Assembly (NCBI GenBank): GCA_030680835.1
Contig: JAUXUD010000062.1
Span: 1 to 64,000, forward strand
Direction: 5' to 3'
Length of the DNA: 64,000 nt
From: Bacteroidota bacterium
Lineage (GTDB): Bacteria > Bacteroidota > Bacteroidia > UKL13-3
Shown piece by piece: positions 49,619 through 60,021 of the stretch. The position numbers and the translations under genes were made by a program. The number at the start of each line of letters is the position of its first letter. Positions within the stretch are counted from its first letter, which is position 1. The notes under the pieces were generated by a model that saw nothing but the letters and a program-made list of their open reading frames with translations, was not told the DNA's origin and ran no database searches.

Positions 49619-50797
49619 ATGGCGGACAAAGCATATATAACACCAAATGTAATTAAGTGGGCAAGAGAATCGGCAAGAATGACCGAAGAGAGTGCTGCTG
49701 CCAAAGTTTTTGTATCTATTGACAAGCTTAAAAAGTGGGAGGAAGGTACAAGCCAGCCAACTATCAGACAAGCACAGACATTAGCTAAAGCATATAAAAG
49801 ACCTTTTGCTTTATTTTTTCTTCCAGAAATCCCAAGAGATTTTCAGCCTCTGCAGGATTTCAGAATAAGTGGTTCAAAACCATTAAGTACTTCTTCTATT
49901 TTTATAATTCGTGAAATTCAACAAAAGCAATCCTGGATTAGCAATATCAACCAAGAGAATAATGAGCGTAAACCACCTTTTGTTGGTAAATTCTCTTTAA
50001 AAGATAAACCTGAAATAGTTGCAGAAGACATATTAAATACATTAGGTATTACTCCTGCTGAATACAACAAAGAAAATCCTATTAAAGAATGGATAGACAA
50101 AGCAGAATCAAAAAGTATTTTCATATCACGTACAAGTTTTATTCATTCAAGACTTAAATTAGATTCCGATGAGATTCAAGGATTTGCTATTGCCGATCCT
50201 TTTGCTCCATTCGTGTTTATTAATTCTGATGATTGGAATGCGCCACAACTTTTTACTTTAGTTCATGAACTTGCACATATTTGGTTAGCAGAAACAGGTA
50301 TATCAAATGAAGTTGAACCTCATTTAAAAAGTAAAGATAAATTTCACCCTGTAGAATTGTTTTGCAATGAAGTTGCCGCTAATGCATTAATTCCAAAACA
50401 CTTAATAGAAAACCTTTCTGCCACGACTTTTGAAAATTCTAAAAACGTTTTTAAAGCTGCAAAAATTTTTGGAGTTAGTTCATTTTCTTTTTTGGTAAGA
50501 GCACTAAATTTAAATTTAATTACAAGCGCCGTTTATCAAAAACTAAAAAAGGAAGCTGACATTGATTATAATGTTTTTCTAAAAAAAGAAGCAGAAAAAA
50601 AATTACTCCAAAAAGAGAATGATAAAACGGGCGGACCAAATTATTTTCTATTACAACTTAATAGGAACAGTCGGCTATTTACACAAACAGTTTTAGATGC
50701 ATTTCGTGGTGGTTTCATAGAGCCCACACAAGCAAGTAATTTGCTAAATGTTCAGATTAATAAATTTCAAAAATTAGAAGCCCAATTATATAAATGA
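49619..50797 (+). CDS. XRE-ImmA/IrrE (COG2856) metallopeptidase fusion
   Basis: 392 aa; N-terminal HTH (VIKWARESARMTEESAAAKVFVSIDKLKKWEEGTSQPTIRQAQTLAKAYKRPFALFFLPEIP) and zincin motif LVHELAHIWLAETG. Confidence 0.93.
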   Translation: MADKAYITPNVIKWARESARMTEESAAAKVFVSIDKLKKWEEGTSQPTIRQAQTLAKAYKRPFALFFLPEIPRDFQPLQDFRISGSKPLSTSSIFIIREIQQKQSWISNINQENNERKPPFVGKFSLKDKPEIVAEDILNTLGITPAEYNKENPIKEWIDKAESKSIFISRTSFIHSRLKLDSDEIQGFAIADPFAPFVFINSDDWNAPQLFTLVHELAHIWLAETGISNEVEPHLKSKDKFHPVELFCNEVAANALIPKHLIENLSATTFENSKNVFKAAKIFGVSSFSFLVRALNLNLITSAVYQKLKKEADIDYNVFLKKEAEKKLLQKENDKTGGPNYFLLQLNRNSRLFTQTVLDAFRGGFIEPTQASNLLNVQINKFQKLEAQLYK

Positions 50798-51300
50798 GTG
50801 CAAAGGCAGACAACTACTGTATCGACGCCAATGTACTTATTCAAGCCTGGCAAAAATATTATTCCCCAAAATTCTGTCCAGACTATTGGAATATTCTAAA
50901 TGAATTGGGACTTAAAAACAGAATTTTTATTCCGGAGCAAGTTTACGATGAAATCACCCGTACTGAAGACGACCTATCAAAATGGTTAAAAAAAAGTGAT
51001 ATACCAATCCGCAAAATCGAAGAACAGGTAATTAAATGTTTACAAGAGATTTATTCAAACAATCCATCGCATAAAAGTTTAGTCGACAATACCAAATCAA
51101 GATCATTAGCAGACCCTTGGGTTATTGCACATGCTATGAATGAAAAAGCGACTGTTGTGACCAAAGAAGAAAAGGTTACCGCTTTAAATTCAAACAAAGT
51201 AAAAATTCCAAATGTTTGTGATAATATGAATGTAAGGTGGATTAACGATTTTGATTTTATTAACGAACTTAACATTAAATTTTCATGTAATTTGAGGTAA
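50794..51300 (+). CDS. DUF4411 PIN-like protein (putative toxin)
   Basis: 168 aa; ATGA overlap with the upstream ORF; YCIDANVLIQAWQKYYSPKFCPDYWNIL...FIPEQVYDEI...SRSLADPWVIAHA...VVTKEEK. Confidence 0.88.
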   Translation: MSAKADNYCIDANVLIQAWQKYYSPKFCPDYWNILNELGLKNRIFIPEQVYDEITRTEDDLSKWLKKSDIPIRKIEEQVIKCLQEIYSNNPSHKSLVDNTKSRSLADPWVIAHAMNEKATVVTKEEKVTALNSNKVKIPNVCDNMNVRWINDFDFINELNIKFSCNLR

Positions 51301-51429
51301 CACGGCAGGTCAAAATAGCAACAGTTTAGTTGGACATGGCAATGTGCGGCCATACCACTAATGTATTAAAAAGAAATGGAATAACTTTTTAGTTCGGAAC
51401 AGTTTAGTCAGTTTGCCCAAAATCCCCAT

Positions 51430-54400
51430 TTACCGCCCCCGGTTCAAAATAACTTTTACCGGATATCTAACCCCAGTAGTTGATTTAATCAACAAATTAT
51501 AAACCCCATCGGCAAGCTCATTCATATTGATTGTGGTTTCGTGGTTCAAACCGCCCACAATTTGTGTAATTACTGTTGAACCCAATAAATTTATTACCTC
51601 AACCGATTCAATATTTATACCGGGTCTGATAGCATTTATTTTTATTGAACCATCCGTTGGGTTGGGATATACTTCAAAAGAATTGCGCTTATTTTCTGCT
51701 TCACTTATTCCCACCACACCCATATCCATCAAATTTGAATATACATGTATCGCACCTGCTTTGTTGCTTGTTGGGTTACAAGTAGCACTAAATACAAGTT
51801 CAATTAAATAACGCATCGTCCCGTTTGGTGCCAACGAATCTGTGAATGAGGTTGCACTCAATGGCAGCTGTTTTATATTTATAAACGGACCTTTGTTTGC
51901 ACTGCGCAAAATATTGTAGCCGCTGGCTGATGATGCACCCGAATAAACATTCCAGTATATGGCATTTCGGTTTGCTTTTATTGCGGTTGCGGTTGCATAT
52001 ATAGTGCGGTGCGTATTGCTTGCCGCTGATTCATTTCCGCACGAATCAATAACCTTTAATTGATAAAAATACGATTGTTTTAACGGTGTAGAAACATTGT
52101 CGGTAAAAGAGCTATAACTATTATAACTCTGGCTGTCGACCAAACTAAACGGGCCGGCAGAATTTGTACTTGCATAAATCTTATAGGATGCAATGCCAAC
52201 CCCTGATGTTTTATTCCATATCACCGTGTTTTTTCCGCTAAAAGTATCAACGGTTACCGCACAAATCTGCTCATTGTTGAATAAGGATTTACTGCCTATG
52301 GTTGCAGAGTCGCTAATACTGCATAAATTACTGTCGCTTACAATAACTTTTATAAAGCCCGGAGCCAAATTACTTAGCGAACTTGTTGTTTGAACCGGAA
52401 TCGTATTCCAGTTATAGGCATAAGGCAAAATGCCTCCCGTTACCGTTATAGATGCAGTTCCATTATTGGCTCCCAGGCAGGATGCGTTGCTGTAATGAAA
52501 TACTTTAGTGAGCAAAGCCGGCTGGCCAATAGCAATATTGCTGGTAACCATACAACCTGTAGAATCCTTGCTTGTAAAGTTATAATTGCCTGCTGTTAAA
52601 TTGGCAAATACATTCGTTGTCAGCCAGGGTCCCGTTCCCATTTTATACTGATACGGGGGTATGGCTCCGCTCGCTGTAATTGTAACATTGCCATCTGCAA
52701 ACCCATAACAAGTCACATCTTTTTTGCTTTCATTTACAAACATTTGAGAAGGTTCTGTTATTGTACCTGTAAAAGTGAGTTCGCAGGCATTCCAGTCTTT
52801 AATGGTAAAAGTATATGCTTTGGGAACAAGATTGTAAAAGGTATTCTGCAAATTATAACTCCCTGCATCCATGCGGTATTGGTATGGAGTATTTCCACCG
52901 GAGGCATACAATATTGCCGAACCATAACTACCATAACAAGCTGCATTTGATAGCTGTAAACTGCCAATCAGTTTGTAATTGGGTTCAGTAATAATAACAC
53001 TGGTACTTGCAGCACAATTGTGCGAATCCAATGCAGAAAAAATATAATTGCCCGCTTTTAAATTTATAAAAACAGCATTGCTCTGAAAACCCGAACCTGC
53101 AATTTTATATAGAAACGGCGGCGTACCATAGTTAACCGCTAAGGTTACCTGAGCGCTCGAATCGCCTTTGCATTTTATGTTTGTATGGCTTGTACTGCTT
53201 AACCCAAAGCTATTTGCCGGTTCTGTTATTGTAAAACTTAAAGTGTCAATGGTATTAAAACTATCCATTACCGTTACCAGATAATTGCCGGCTAAAAGAT
53301 TACTGAATGTACTGTTGTTTTGAAAGGCTCCACTGTTTAACTGATACTGAATAGTTCCCACCCCGCCGGTACTTGTAAAAACAGCTGAACCCGATGAATC
53401 TCCCTTACAGCCAATATTGGTTTTAGTAACCATGCTTAATATAACAAATCGAATGCTTATTGAATCTTCAATAGTGGTTATACCGCAAGACGGGTTGTTT
53501 AGCATCAGCTTAATTTTGTAATTACCACTTGCCGGAAATGTATAACTGTAAATACTGTCGGAATTAAACGTGTTATAAATGCCGCTGCCTGCAATGCTTT
53601 CAATTTTCCATTGAGTTAGTGAGGTTGTATTTGGACTGCTATTGGTTTTTATATATTTAAACCGAACTGAATTTTTTGAAAGGATTGTTTTGTTGATGGT
53701 TGCCTCTGGCAAAACGCTAACATATACAGACACCGAACGAAGCACTTTGGCCGGCAAACTGCAAAACCGGTCTTTGCCCGTTACCGTAAATACATATGGG
53801 GTTAAACTTCCTGCCGTTATGGGAGCCGTCCAGCAAAATTTAAAGCTATCCTGGCGCGGACCATTGGCCTTTCGTGTTGCTGTATTATAAAGCGCCGTAA
53901 ACGTTGCTCCGGGCATGTTTAAATGGGTACTCCAGCTGATGTCGGTGGTATCGCTTATAGTGGCATCTGTTGCAACATAAATTCTGCAAAATCTTGCACC
54001 CGGGCAAATTCTTACTGTGTCGCCGGGATAGCCAAAGCTGCCCAGTAAGACTCCGGTTGAATCGTATTTTTTAAGTGTTACCGCAGAATTGGCCGGACAG
54101 TTTTGACTGTAAATGGTAAAGTCTCTGCGACTTGTTCCCAATAAAGTAGTTACGCCACTTACCTTATTCCATTGTTTCACTTCAATGGCAAGCGGTGCAA
54201 TAAATGTGGTGGTGGGTCTGAATTGAATATCTCCGGTTACTTTGTTAACCCGCATCCCTGTAGGCAATACAGCCGGAGGCGACTGGAGTGGAATACCCAG
54301 ATACGGAAAGGGAGTAGTTGCTCCATAAGGTGAAATATAGGGAACCGTATTCCCATAGCTCGTAAGCGCAGGAGCCAATGCATAGCTTAACGAATCTCCG

Positions 54401-55068
54401 TCGGGATCAACCCCTGCCACGTTTATCGTTTGATCGATTCCATTACAAATTACAAAATCAACCGGGTTGTTAAAAACAGGAGATGAATTACAAGGAGCGG
54501 CACAACGGTTAATGATAATATCTGAATAAAAATTTACGATTGCCGGGTTGCTAACCGTTGTAATATTGGCATTCCGCACGCCTCCGCTATACGCCAGGCG
54601 AACCTGACAGCAATTGGGACTGCTTATGGCAAGCGCAGCCAGACTAATATTTCCTTTAAAGGTATATACTTCAACGCCCGGGGCGAAAGTTCCCGGTGTT
54701 CGGGTGCCGCAGTTGGTACATACCGTTTTTTGAATGCTGCATAATTGCACCACATCAAATGCACTTTGTGCAACCGCTATGCCAAGGCTTTGTACTCCAA
54801 AATTGGTACCACTGCATGGATTGGCAATACCAATGATGCTGAGTGAAATCATGCATGAAGGCGATAAACTGGTAGGGCAATTGGCACAAAGCTGAGCTCC
54901 TGAACAGTCGCGGTAAATTTTTACTGTTACAAAATATACGTTCGGCGTAGCCGTGCATTGATACGACATGTCTACTCCTAGAATGGGAGCATTGAAAGCC
55001 TTTTTAGGAAATAAAAAACAAACTGAAATGCAAGATGCAAGAATCAGATTTTGAATAAAGTTGTTCAT
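51430..55068 (-). CDS. Giant SprB-repeat T9SS surface protein, paralog B (5 repeats)
   Basis: LGVDMSYQCTATPNVYFVTVKIYRDCSGAQLC; repeats CKGDSSGSAVF, CKGDSSAQVTL, CYGSYGSAIL, CYGFADGNVTI, CLGANNGTASI; VYPNPTDGSIKINA. Start taken as MNNFIQNL. Confidence 0.87.
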   Translation of the reverse strand: MNNFIQNLILASCISVCFLFPKKAFNAPILGVDMSYQCTATPNVYFVTVKIYRDCSGAQLCANCPTSLSPSCMISLSIIGIANPCSGTNFGVQSLGIAVAQSAFDVVQLCSIQKTVCTNCGTRTPGTFAPGVEVYTFKGNISLAALAISSPNCCQVRLAYSGGVRNANITTVSNPAIVNFYSDIIINRCAAPCNSSPVFNNPVDFVICNGIDQTINVAGVDPDGDSLSYALAPALTSYGNTVPYISPYGATTPFPYLGIPLQSPPAVLPTGMRVNKVTGDIQFRPTTTFIAPLAIEVKQWNKVSGVTTLLGTSRRDFTIYSQNCPANSAVTLKKYDSTGVLLGSFGYPGDTVRICPGARFCRIYVATDATISDTTDISWSTHLNMPGATFTALYNTATRKANGPRQDSFKFCWTAPITAGSLTPYVFTVTGKDRFCSLPAKVLRSVSVYVSVLPEATINKTILSKNSVRFKYIKTNSSPNTTSLTQWKIESIAGSGIYNTFNSDSIYSYTFPASGNYKIKLMLNNPSCGITTIEDSISIRFVILSMVTKTNIGCKGDSSGSAVFTSTGGVGTIQYQLNSGAFQNNSTFSNLLAGNYLVTVMDSFNTIDTLSFTITEPANSFGLSSTSHTNIKCKGDSSAQVTLAVNYGTPPFLYKIAGSGFQSNAVFINLKAGNYIFSALDSHNCAASTSVIITEPNYKLIGSLQLSNAACYGSYGSAILYASGGNTPYQYRMDAGSYNLQNTFYNLVPKAYTFTIKDWNACELTFTGTITEPSQMFVNESKKDVTCYGFADGNVTITASGAIPPYQYKMGTGPWLTTNVFANLTAGNYNFTSKDSTGCMVTSNIAIGQPALLTKVFHYSNASCLGANNGTASITVTGGILPYAYNWNTIPVQTTSSLSNLAPGFIKVIVSDSNLCSISDSATIGSKSLFNNEQICAVTVDTFSGKNTVIWNKTSGVGIASYKIYASTNSAGPFSLVDSQSYNSYSSFTDNVSTPLKQSYFYQLKVIDSCGNESAASNTHRTIYATATAIKANRNAIYWNVYSGASSASGYNILRSANKGPFINIKQLPLSATSFTDSLAPNGTMRYLIELVFSATCNPTSNKAGAIHVYSNLMDMGVVGISEAENKRNSFEVYPNPTDGSIKINAIRPGINIESVEVINLLGSTVITQIVGGLNHETTINMNELADGVYNLLIKSTTGVRYPVKVILNRGR

Positions 55069-55163
55069 AAAAAGAATTAACCCGCAAAAACAAATATAAT
55101 CACAATCCACTAAAATTTGCGAATTTCACAAAAATTCCTGCAGCTGCTTGTTTCCTGAGTCAA

Positions 55164-58100
55164 TTATCTCCCACGGTTCAGCAATATTTTAACAGGAACC
55201 CGTACACCCGTTTTTGTTTGAATCAGCAAATGATAAACGCCATCAGCCAGTTCATTCATATCAATGTTCGTTTCCCGGTTCAGGCCTTGTACCTTTTGTG
55301 TAATTACCGTTGAACCCAACATGTTTAATACATCTACCGATTCAATATACATACCCGATTTCAAAGCATTTATTGTTATTGATCCCCAGCTCGGATTGGG
55401 ATATACTTCAAATGAATTGAACCTGCTTTCTTCTTCAAAAATTCCCACTACGCCCATATCCATCAAATTGGAATAAACGTGTATCGCACCTGCCTTGTTG
55501 CTTGTTGGATTACAAACCGCACTAAATAGGAGTTCAATTAAATAACGCATGGTTCCATTTGGTGCCAGTGAATCTGTAAATGCAAATGCACTCATTGGCA
55601 ACTGTTTTATGTTTATAAACGGACCTTTGTTTGCACTACGCAATATGATGTATCCGCTTGCCGATACTGCTCCCGAATAGCTATTCCAGGAGAGTGCATT
55701 GGTATTTGGTTTAACTGCAATTGCCGTTGCATAAATTGTGCGGTGCGTAGTACTTGCGGTTGATTCATTTCGGCATGAATCCTGAACTTTTAACTGGTAA
55801 TAATACGATTGTTTTAAAGGTGCTGAAACATTGTCGGTATACGAACTGTATGCATTATAACTCTGACTGTCAACCAAATTAAAAGGGCCAATTACATTTT
55901 CACTTGCATAAATTTTATAAGCTGCTATTCCAACTCCTGAAGTTTTATTCCATATCACTACATTTTTACCGCTAACTGTATCAACAGTAACCGCACAAAT
56001 TTGCTCATTATTATACAGAGGTTTATAGCTAATATTTGCAGAGTCGCTGAGCGTACATAAATTGCTGTCAACCGTCACTACTTTTATTAAGCCGGGTGCC
56101 AGATTACTCACCGAGCTGCTTGTTTGAACCGGTATTGTATTCCAGCTATAGGTATAAGGCAATACGCCCCCCGATAAAATAATGGAAGCCGTTCCGTTAT
56201 TGGCCCCCAAACACCTTGCATTTGAATAGGTAAACTTTTTTGTAAGCGGTGTTGCCGGTCCACTAATGTTCACATTGGTTATAACAGTACATGCATTTGA
56301 ATCGCGGGTGGTAAACGTATAATTACCCGCTGTTAAATTTCCGAAAACATTATTGCTTATAAAAGCCCCTGTTCCCTTTTTATATTGATACGGAGGTATG
56401 GCACCGCTGGCATTCAGCGTTACTTTTCCATCGGTAAATCCGTAACAGGTGATATTATTTTTTATTGCATTTACAATGAGTTGGGTTGGCGAGGTAATGG
56501 TTCCGTAATAGGTGAGTTCGCAATTGTTCCAGTCCTTCAGGGTAAACGTGTAAGCCTTGGGAATGAGGTTGCTAAAACTGTTTACCAAATTATAACTTCC
56601 CCCGTCAATCCTATAGTAGTAAGGTGTGTTTCCGCCCGATGCATATAATGTGGCTGATCCGGTTCCGCCATAACATAAAGGATTTGTTAGTTGCAGACTT
56701 CCATTCAGTTTGTTAGCCGGTTCAGTAATTACCACTACCGTACTGGCTTGGCAATTGTTCGAATCGGCTACAATAAGTGTATTGTTGCCTCCTCTTAAAT
56801 TGGTGAAAATATTGCTGCTCTGGTAGCCTGAACCGACTATCTTATACTGAAAAGGAGGCGTTCCGTTACTTACTGTCAATGTAGCCTGCCCTACAGAATC
56901 TCCCTTGCATTTTAAATTCACAATATTTGAACTCGTTAATCCAATTGCCGTAGCCGGTTCAGTAATGATAAAACTTAAAGTATCTATTGTGTTAAAACTA
57001 TCTCTAACTGTTGCCAGGTAATTTCCGGCAGTTAATTTATCGAACATGCCACTGTTTTGATAAGCTCCGTTGTTTAATTTATACTGAACCGAACCTGCAC
57101 CGCCAACACTTGTTAATTCAACACTTCCACCCGAATCTCCTTTGCATATAATATTTGTTTTGGAAACCAGACTGAGGGTTAAAAAACGCATGTACACAGA
57201 ATCCAGAATTGTTATCAAACCACAATTGGGATTGCTTAATGTTAATCGTATTTTGTAATTGCCACTTACCGGAAATGTATAACTGTTTATGCTGTCCGAA
57301 TTAAATGTGGTATACACATTGCTGCCCTGGGAAGTTTCAATTTGCCATTGGGTGAGCGAAGGGGTATTGGGAATTGTATTTGTTTTTACATATTTAAATT
57401 TTATTGTATTTTTTGATATCAGGATTTTGGAAATCGTAGCCTGTAGCAATTGGTTTACATACACCGCCACCGACCTTAATACTTTTGCGGGCAGGTTGCA
57501 AAAGCGGTCTCTGCCCATTACTGTAAATACATAAGGATTCAAGCTTCCTGCATTGACTGGAGCTGTCCAGCAAAATTTAAAACTATCCAGGCGCGGACCA
57601 TTGGCACTTCGGGTTGCGGTATTATACAGTGCGGTAAAAGAGGCTCCGGTCATACTGGAATTGGTACTCCAGCTTAAATCAGTACTATCACTTTGGGTAG
57701 TATCTGCAGCAACAAAAATGCGGCAAAACCGTTCACCCGGGCATATTCTTACCGAATCGCCCGCGTAACCATAAGTACCCAATGCAATACCCGAAGAATC
57801 ATATTTTAATAATGTTACCGGCGAATTGGCCGGGCAACTTTGACTGTATAGTGTGTAATCCCTTCGGGTAACTCCCATAAGTGTTGCCACCCCGCTCACC
57901 TTTTTCCATTGTCTTACTTCAATTACAAAGGGTGCCATAAAATTACCCGATGGCCTGAACTGTACATCTCCTGTTACGCTGTTAACGCTCATTCCTGAAG
58001 GCAACGTTGCAGGAGGCGATTGGGAGGGAGCCCCCAAATAAGGGAAAGGAGCAATGGCTGTATAAGGGCTCGAATAGGGTACCGATGTATTGTTAAACAT

Positions 58101-58817
58101 AAGTGCCGCAGCCAAAGCATAACTTAATGAATCTCCGTCGGGATCAACAGCAGCCAGGTTAATATTCTGATCCACTCCGTTACAAACAATCACATCCAAT
58201 GGATTATTAAATTGGGGCGAAGAATTGCAGGGTGATGCACAACGGTTAATGCGCAATTCGGTGAAATAATTAACATTACCCGGATTGCTAACTGTAGTAA
58301 TATTGGTACTTCGGGCCTGACCTGTACCATAGATAAGTTTTATCTGACAACAGTTTGGATAATTGGTGGCTAGGGTAACAAAACTCACATTGCCTTCAAA
58401 AGTAAAAACTTCAACTCCCGGCGAAAAAGTACCAGGCGTTCTTGTTCCGCAATTGCTGCAAATTGTTTTTTGCGTATTGCATAACTGAACAATATCATAC
58501 CCGCTTTGTGCCACCAAAAGCGTAATGCCCACGGTGCCAAAATTGGTTCCATTGCACGGACTGGCACCCCCTATAATGTTCAGGTTAATGGAACAGGTTG
58601 CAGGCAAACTCGTGGGGCAGGTAGAACAAATCTGTGTACCCGAAGTACAATCGCGGTAAATTTTTACCCGCACCAGATACACATTTGGCGTGGCCGTACA
58701 CTGATACGACATATCAACTCCAAGTTGATGTCCGCCATAGGTTTTTTGAGGAATGAAACAGAGAAAAGAAACAGAAAGAGAAATCGTGAAAACTGCTTTT
58801 TGTAAAAATCGTTTCAT
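55164..58817 (-). CDS. Giant SprB-repeat T9SS surface protein, paralog C (5 repeats)
   Basis: 1217 aa; LGVDMSYQCTATPNVYLVRVKIYRDCTSGTQIC; colinear with paralog B. Confidence 0.87.
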   Translation of the reverse strand: MKRFLQKAVFTISLSVSFLCFIPQKTYGGHQLGVDMSYQCTATPNVYLVRVKIYRDCTSGTQICSTCPTSLPATCSINLNIIGGASPCNGTNFGTVGITLLVAQSGYDIVQLCNTQKTICSNCGTRTPGTFSPGVEVFTFEGNVSFVTLATNYPNCCQIKLIYGTGQARSTNITTVSNPGNVNYFTELRINRCASPCNSSPQFNNPLDVIVCNGVDQNINLAAVDPDGDSLSYALAAALMFNNTSVPYSSPYTAIAPFPYLGAPSQSPPATLPSGMSVNSVTGDVQFRPSGNFMAPFVIEVRQWKKVSGVATLMGVTRRDYTLYSQSCPANSPVTLLKYDSSGIALGTYGYAGDSVRICPGERFCRIFVAADTTQSDSTDLSWSTNSSMTGASFTALYNTATRSANGPRLDSFKFCWTAPVNAGSLNPYVFTVMGRDRFCNLPAKVLRSVAVYVNQLLQATISKILISKNTIKFKYVKTNTIPNTPSLTQWQIETSQGSNVYTTFNSDSINSYTFPVSGNYKIRLTLSNPNCGLITILDSVYMRFLTLSLVSKTNIICKGDSGGSVELTSVGGAGSVQYKLNNGAYQNSGMFDKLTAGNYLATVRDSFNTIDTLSFIITEPATAIGLTSSNIVNLKCKGDSVGQATLTVSNGTPPFQYKIVGSGYQSSNIFTNLRGGNNTLIVADSNNCQASTVVVITEPANKLNGSLQLTNPLCYGGTGSATLYASGGNTPYYYRIDGGSYNLVNSFSNLIPKAYTFTLKDWNNCELTYYGTITSPTQLIVNAIKNNITCYGFTDGKVTLNASGAIPPYQYKKGTGAFISNNVFGNLTAGNYTFTTRDSNACTVITNVNISGPATPLTKKFTYSNARCLGANNGTASIILSGGVLPYTYSWNTIPVQTSSSVSNLAPGLIKVVTVDSNLCTLSDSANISYKPLYNNEQICAVTVDTVSGKNVVIWNKTSGVGIAAYKIYASENVIGPFNLVDSQSYNAYSSYTDNVSAPLKQSYYYQLKVQDSCRNESTASTTHRTIYATAIAVKPNTNALSWNSYSGAVSASGYIILRSANKGPFINIKQLPMSAFAFTDSLAPNGTMRYLIELLFSAVCNPTSNKAGAIHVYSNLMDMGVVGIFEEESRFNSFEVYPNPSWGSITINALKSGMYIESVDVLNMLGSTVITQKVQGLNRETNIDMNELADGVYHLLIQTKTGVRVPVKILLNRGR

Positions 58818-59095
58818 AATCAGATTACATCAGGTCAAACAAAATTAAGTACTATATCCGAATTCCCATGAAAACTTTGAAGATAAAAAGCCTCTTAACC
58901 AAAGTCTTACAATTTTGGATAAGCCCAGGCCGCTTCAAAACCTATAAAACGAATAATCAAAGTATTTGAATCCGCTTTTATAAAAATTCATTTCCGTTCT
59001 TATACTTAACAGCATAAAAACACAGCACAAACCCCTCATGCCAATTAATAATTTGAGATATAGTTTTCAAACCCTTAAATTCGCAGTCCCAAACT

Positions 59096-59167
59096 GGTCT
59101 CGTAGTTCAATGGATAGAATAGATGTTTCCTAAACATTTGATATGAGTTCGATTCTCGTCGAGACTA
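59096..59167 (+). tRNA. tRNA-Arg (anticodon CCT)
   Basis: Cloverleaf folded by hand: acceptor GGTCTCG/CGAGACT, D stem GTTC/GAAT, anticodon arm GATGT-TTCCTAA-ACATT, T arm ATGAG-TTCGATT-CTCGT. Confidence 0.93.
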
Positions 59168-59183
59168 CAAGTAAAGAAAGAGT

Positions 59184-59230
59184 AACAGAGCGGAGAAAGA
59201 GTGCGAAAGTTCCTGTTGCTCCGCTCTGTT
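59184..59230. terminator. Hairpin after tRNA-Arg
   Basis: Perfect 12-bp stem AACAGAGCGGAG/CTCCGCTCTGTT. Confidence 0.65.
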
Positions 59231-59367
59231 TCTGTTTCTCACCCCTAGTATTCTCTTCGAAAAAATATTATTACTGATAGATTAAACCTGATTTATTTAT
59301 CAGTGACCGGGCATATATTAGGATTCATAGAAATATCTTAATTAAAATTTATTCTTATATTGCAGAA

Positions 59368-59658
59368 ATGTTACAGGCCAAGGATATAGAAAATCGAATT
59401 AGAGACATTAAACCAGTTTTAGAAGCCAGGTTTCATGTAAACAGGATTGGTTATTTTGGGTCATTTGCAAATAATAACAACAATGATGAAAGCGACCTTG
59501 ACTTGCTGGTTGAATTTTCAAAACCTGTTGGATGGGATTTTTTCACCCTTGAAAAATTTCTGGAAGAAAAATTGGGGATTCCAATTGATCTGGTTACTAA
59601 AAATGCACTGAAGGAAAGAATTAAGGAACAAATATTAAATCAGGTAATATACGTTTGA
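59368..59658 (+). CDS. MntA-type minimal nucleotidyltransferase antitoxin
   Basis: 96 aa; GSFANNNNNDESDLDLLVEFSKPVGWDFFTLEKFLEEKLGIPIDLVT fits GSX10DXD. Confidence 0.88.
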   Translation: MLQAKDIENRIRDIKPVLEARFHVNRIGYFGSFANNNNNDESDLDLLVEFSKPVGWDFFTLEKFLEEKLGIPIDLVTKNALKERIKEQILNQVIYV

Positions 59659-60007
59659 AACCATCAGAAAGAGATCCGGTATTGTTTTTGGAGGATATTG
59701 AACTTTGCATCAGAAGGGTTCAGGAGTATATTGCTGGGCTTTCTTTTCAACAGTTTAAATATGACTATAAAACAGTAGATGCGGTGATTAGGAATTTTGA
59801 AATCATAGGAGAAGCTTCAAAAAATATTCCTAATAGCTTGAAGGAAAAATATTCTGGAGTTCCTGGGATGAAATGTATAGACTCAGAAACAGGATTTCTC
59901 ATGAATATTTTGGAATAGATTATCGAATTATTTGGGAAATTGCCACTACTTACCTTCCCAAAAATCATGAAGAAATTAAAATGATTCTTGGCAAAGAAAA
60001 AAAATAA
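59655..60007 (+). pseudogene. HepT-type (DUF86/HEPN) toxin, frameshifted
   Basis: ORF track ends at 59918; +1 continuation reads MYRLRNRISHEYFGIDYRIIWEIATTYLPKNHEEIKMILGKEKK* with the RX4H motif. Confidence 0.8.
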
Positions 60008-60021
60008 GTTTTTATTTTGGA

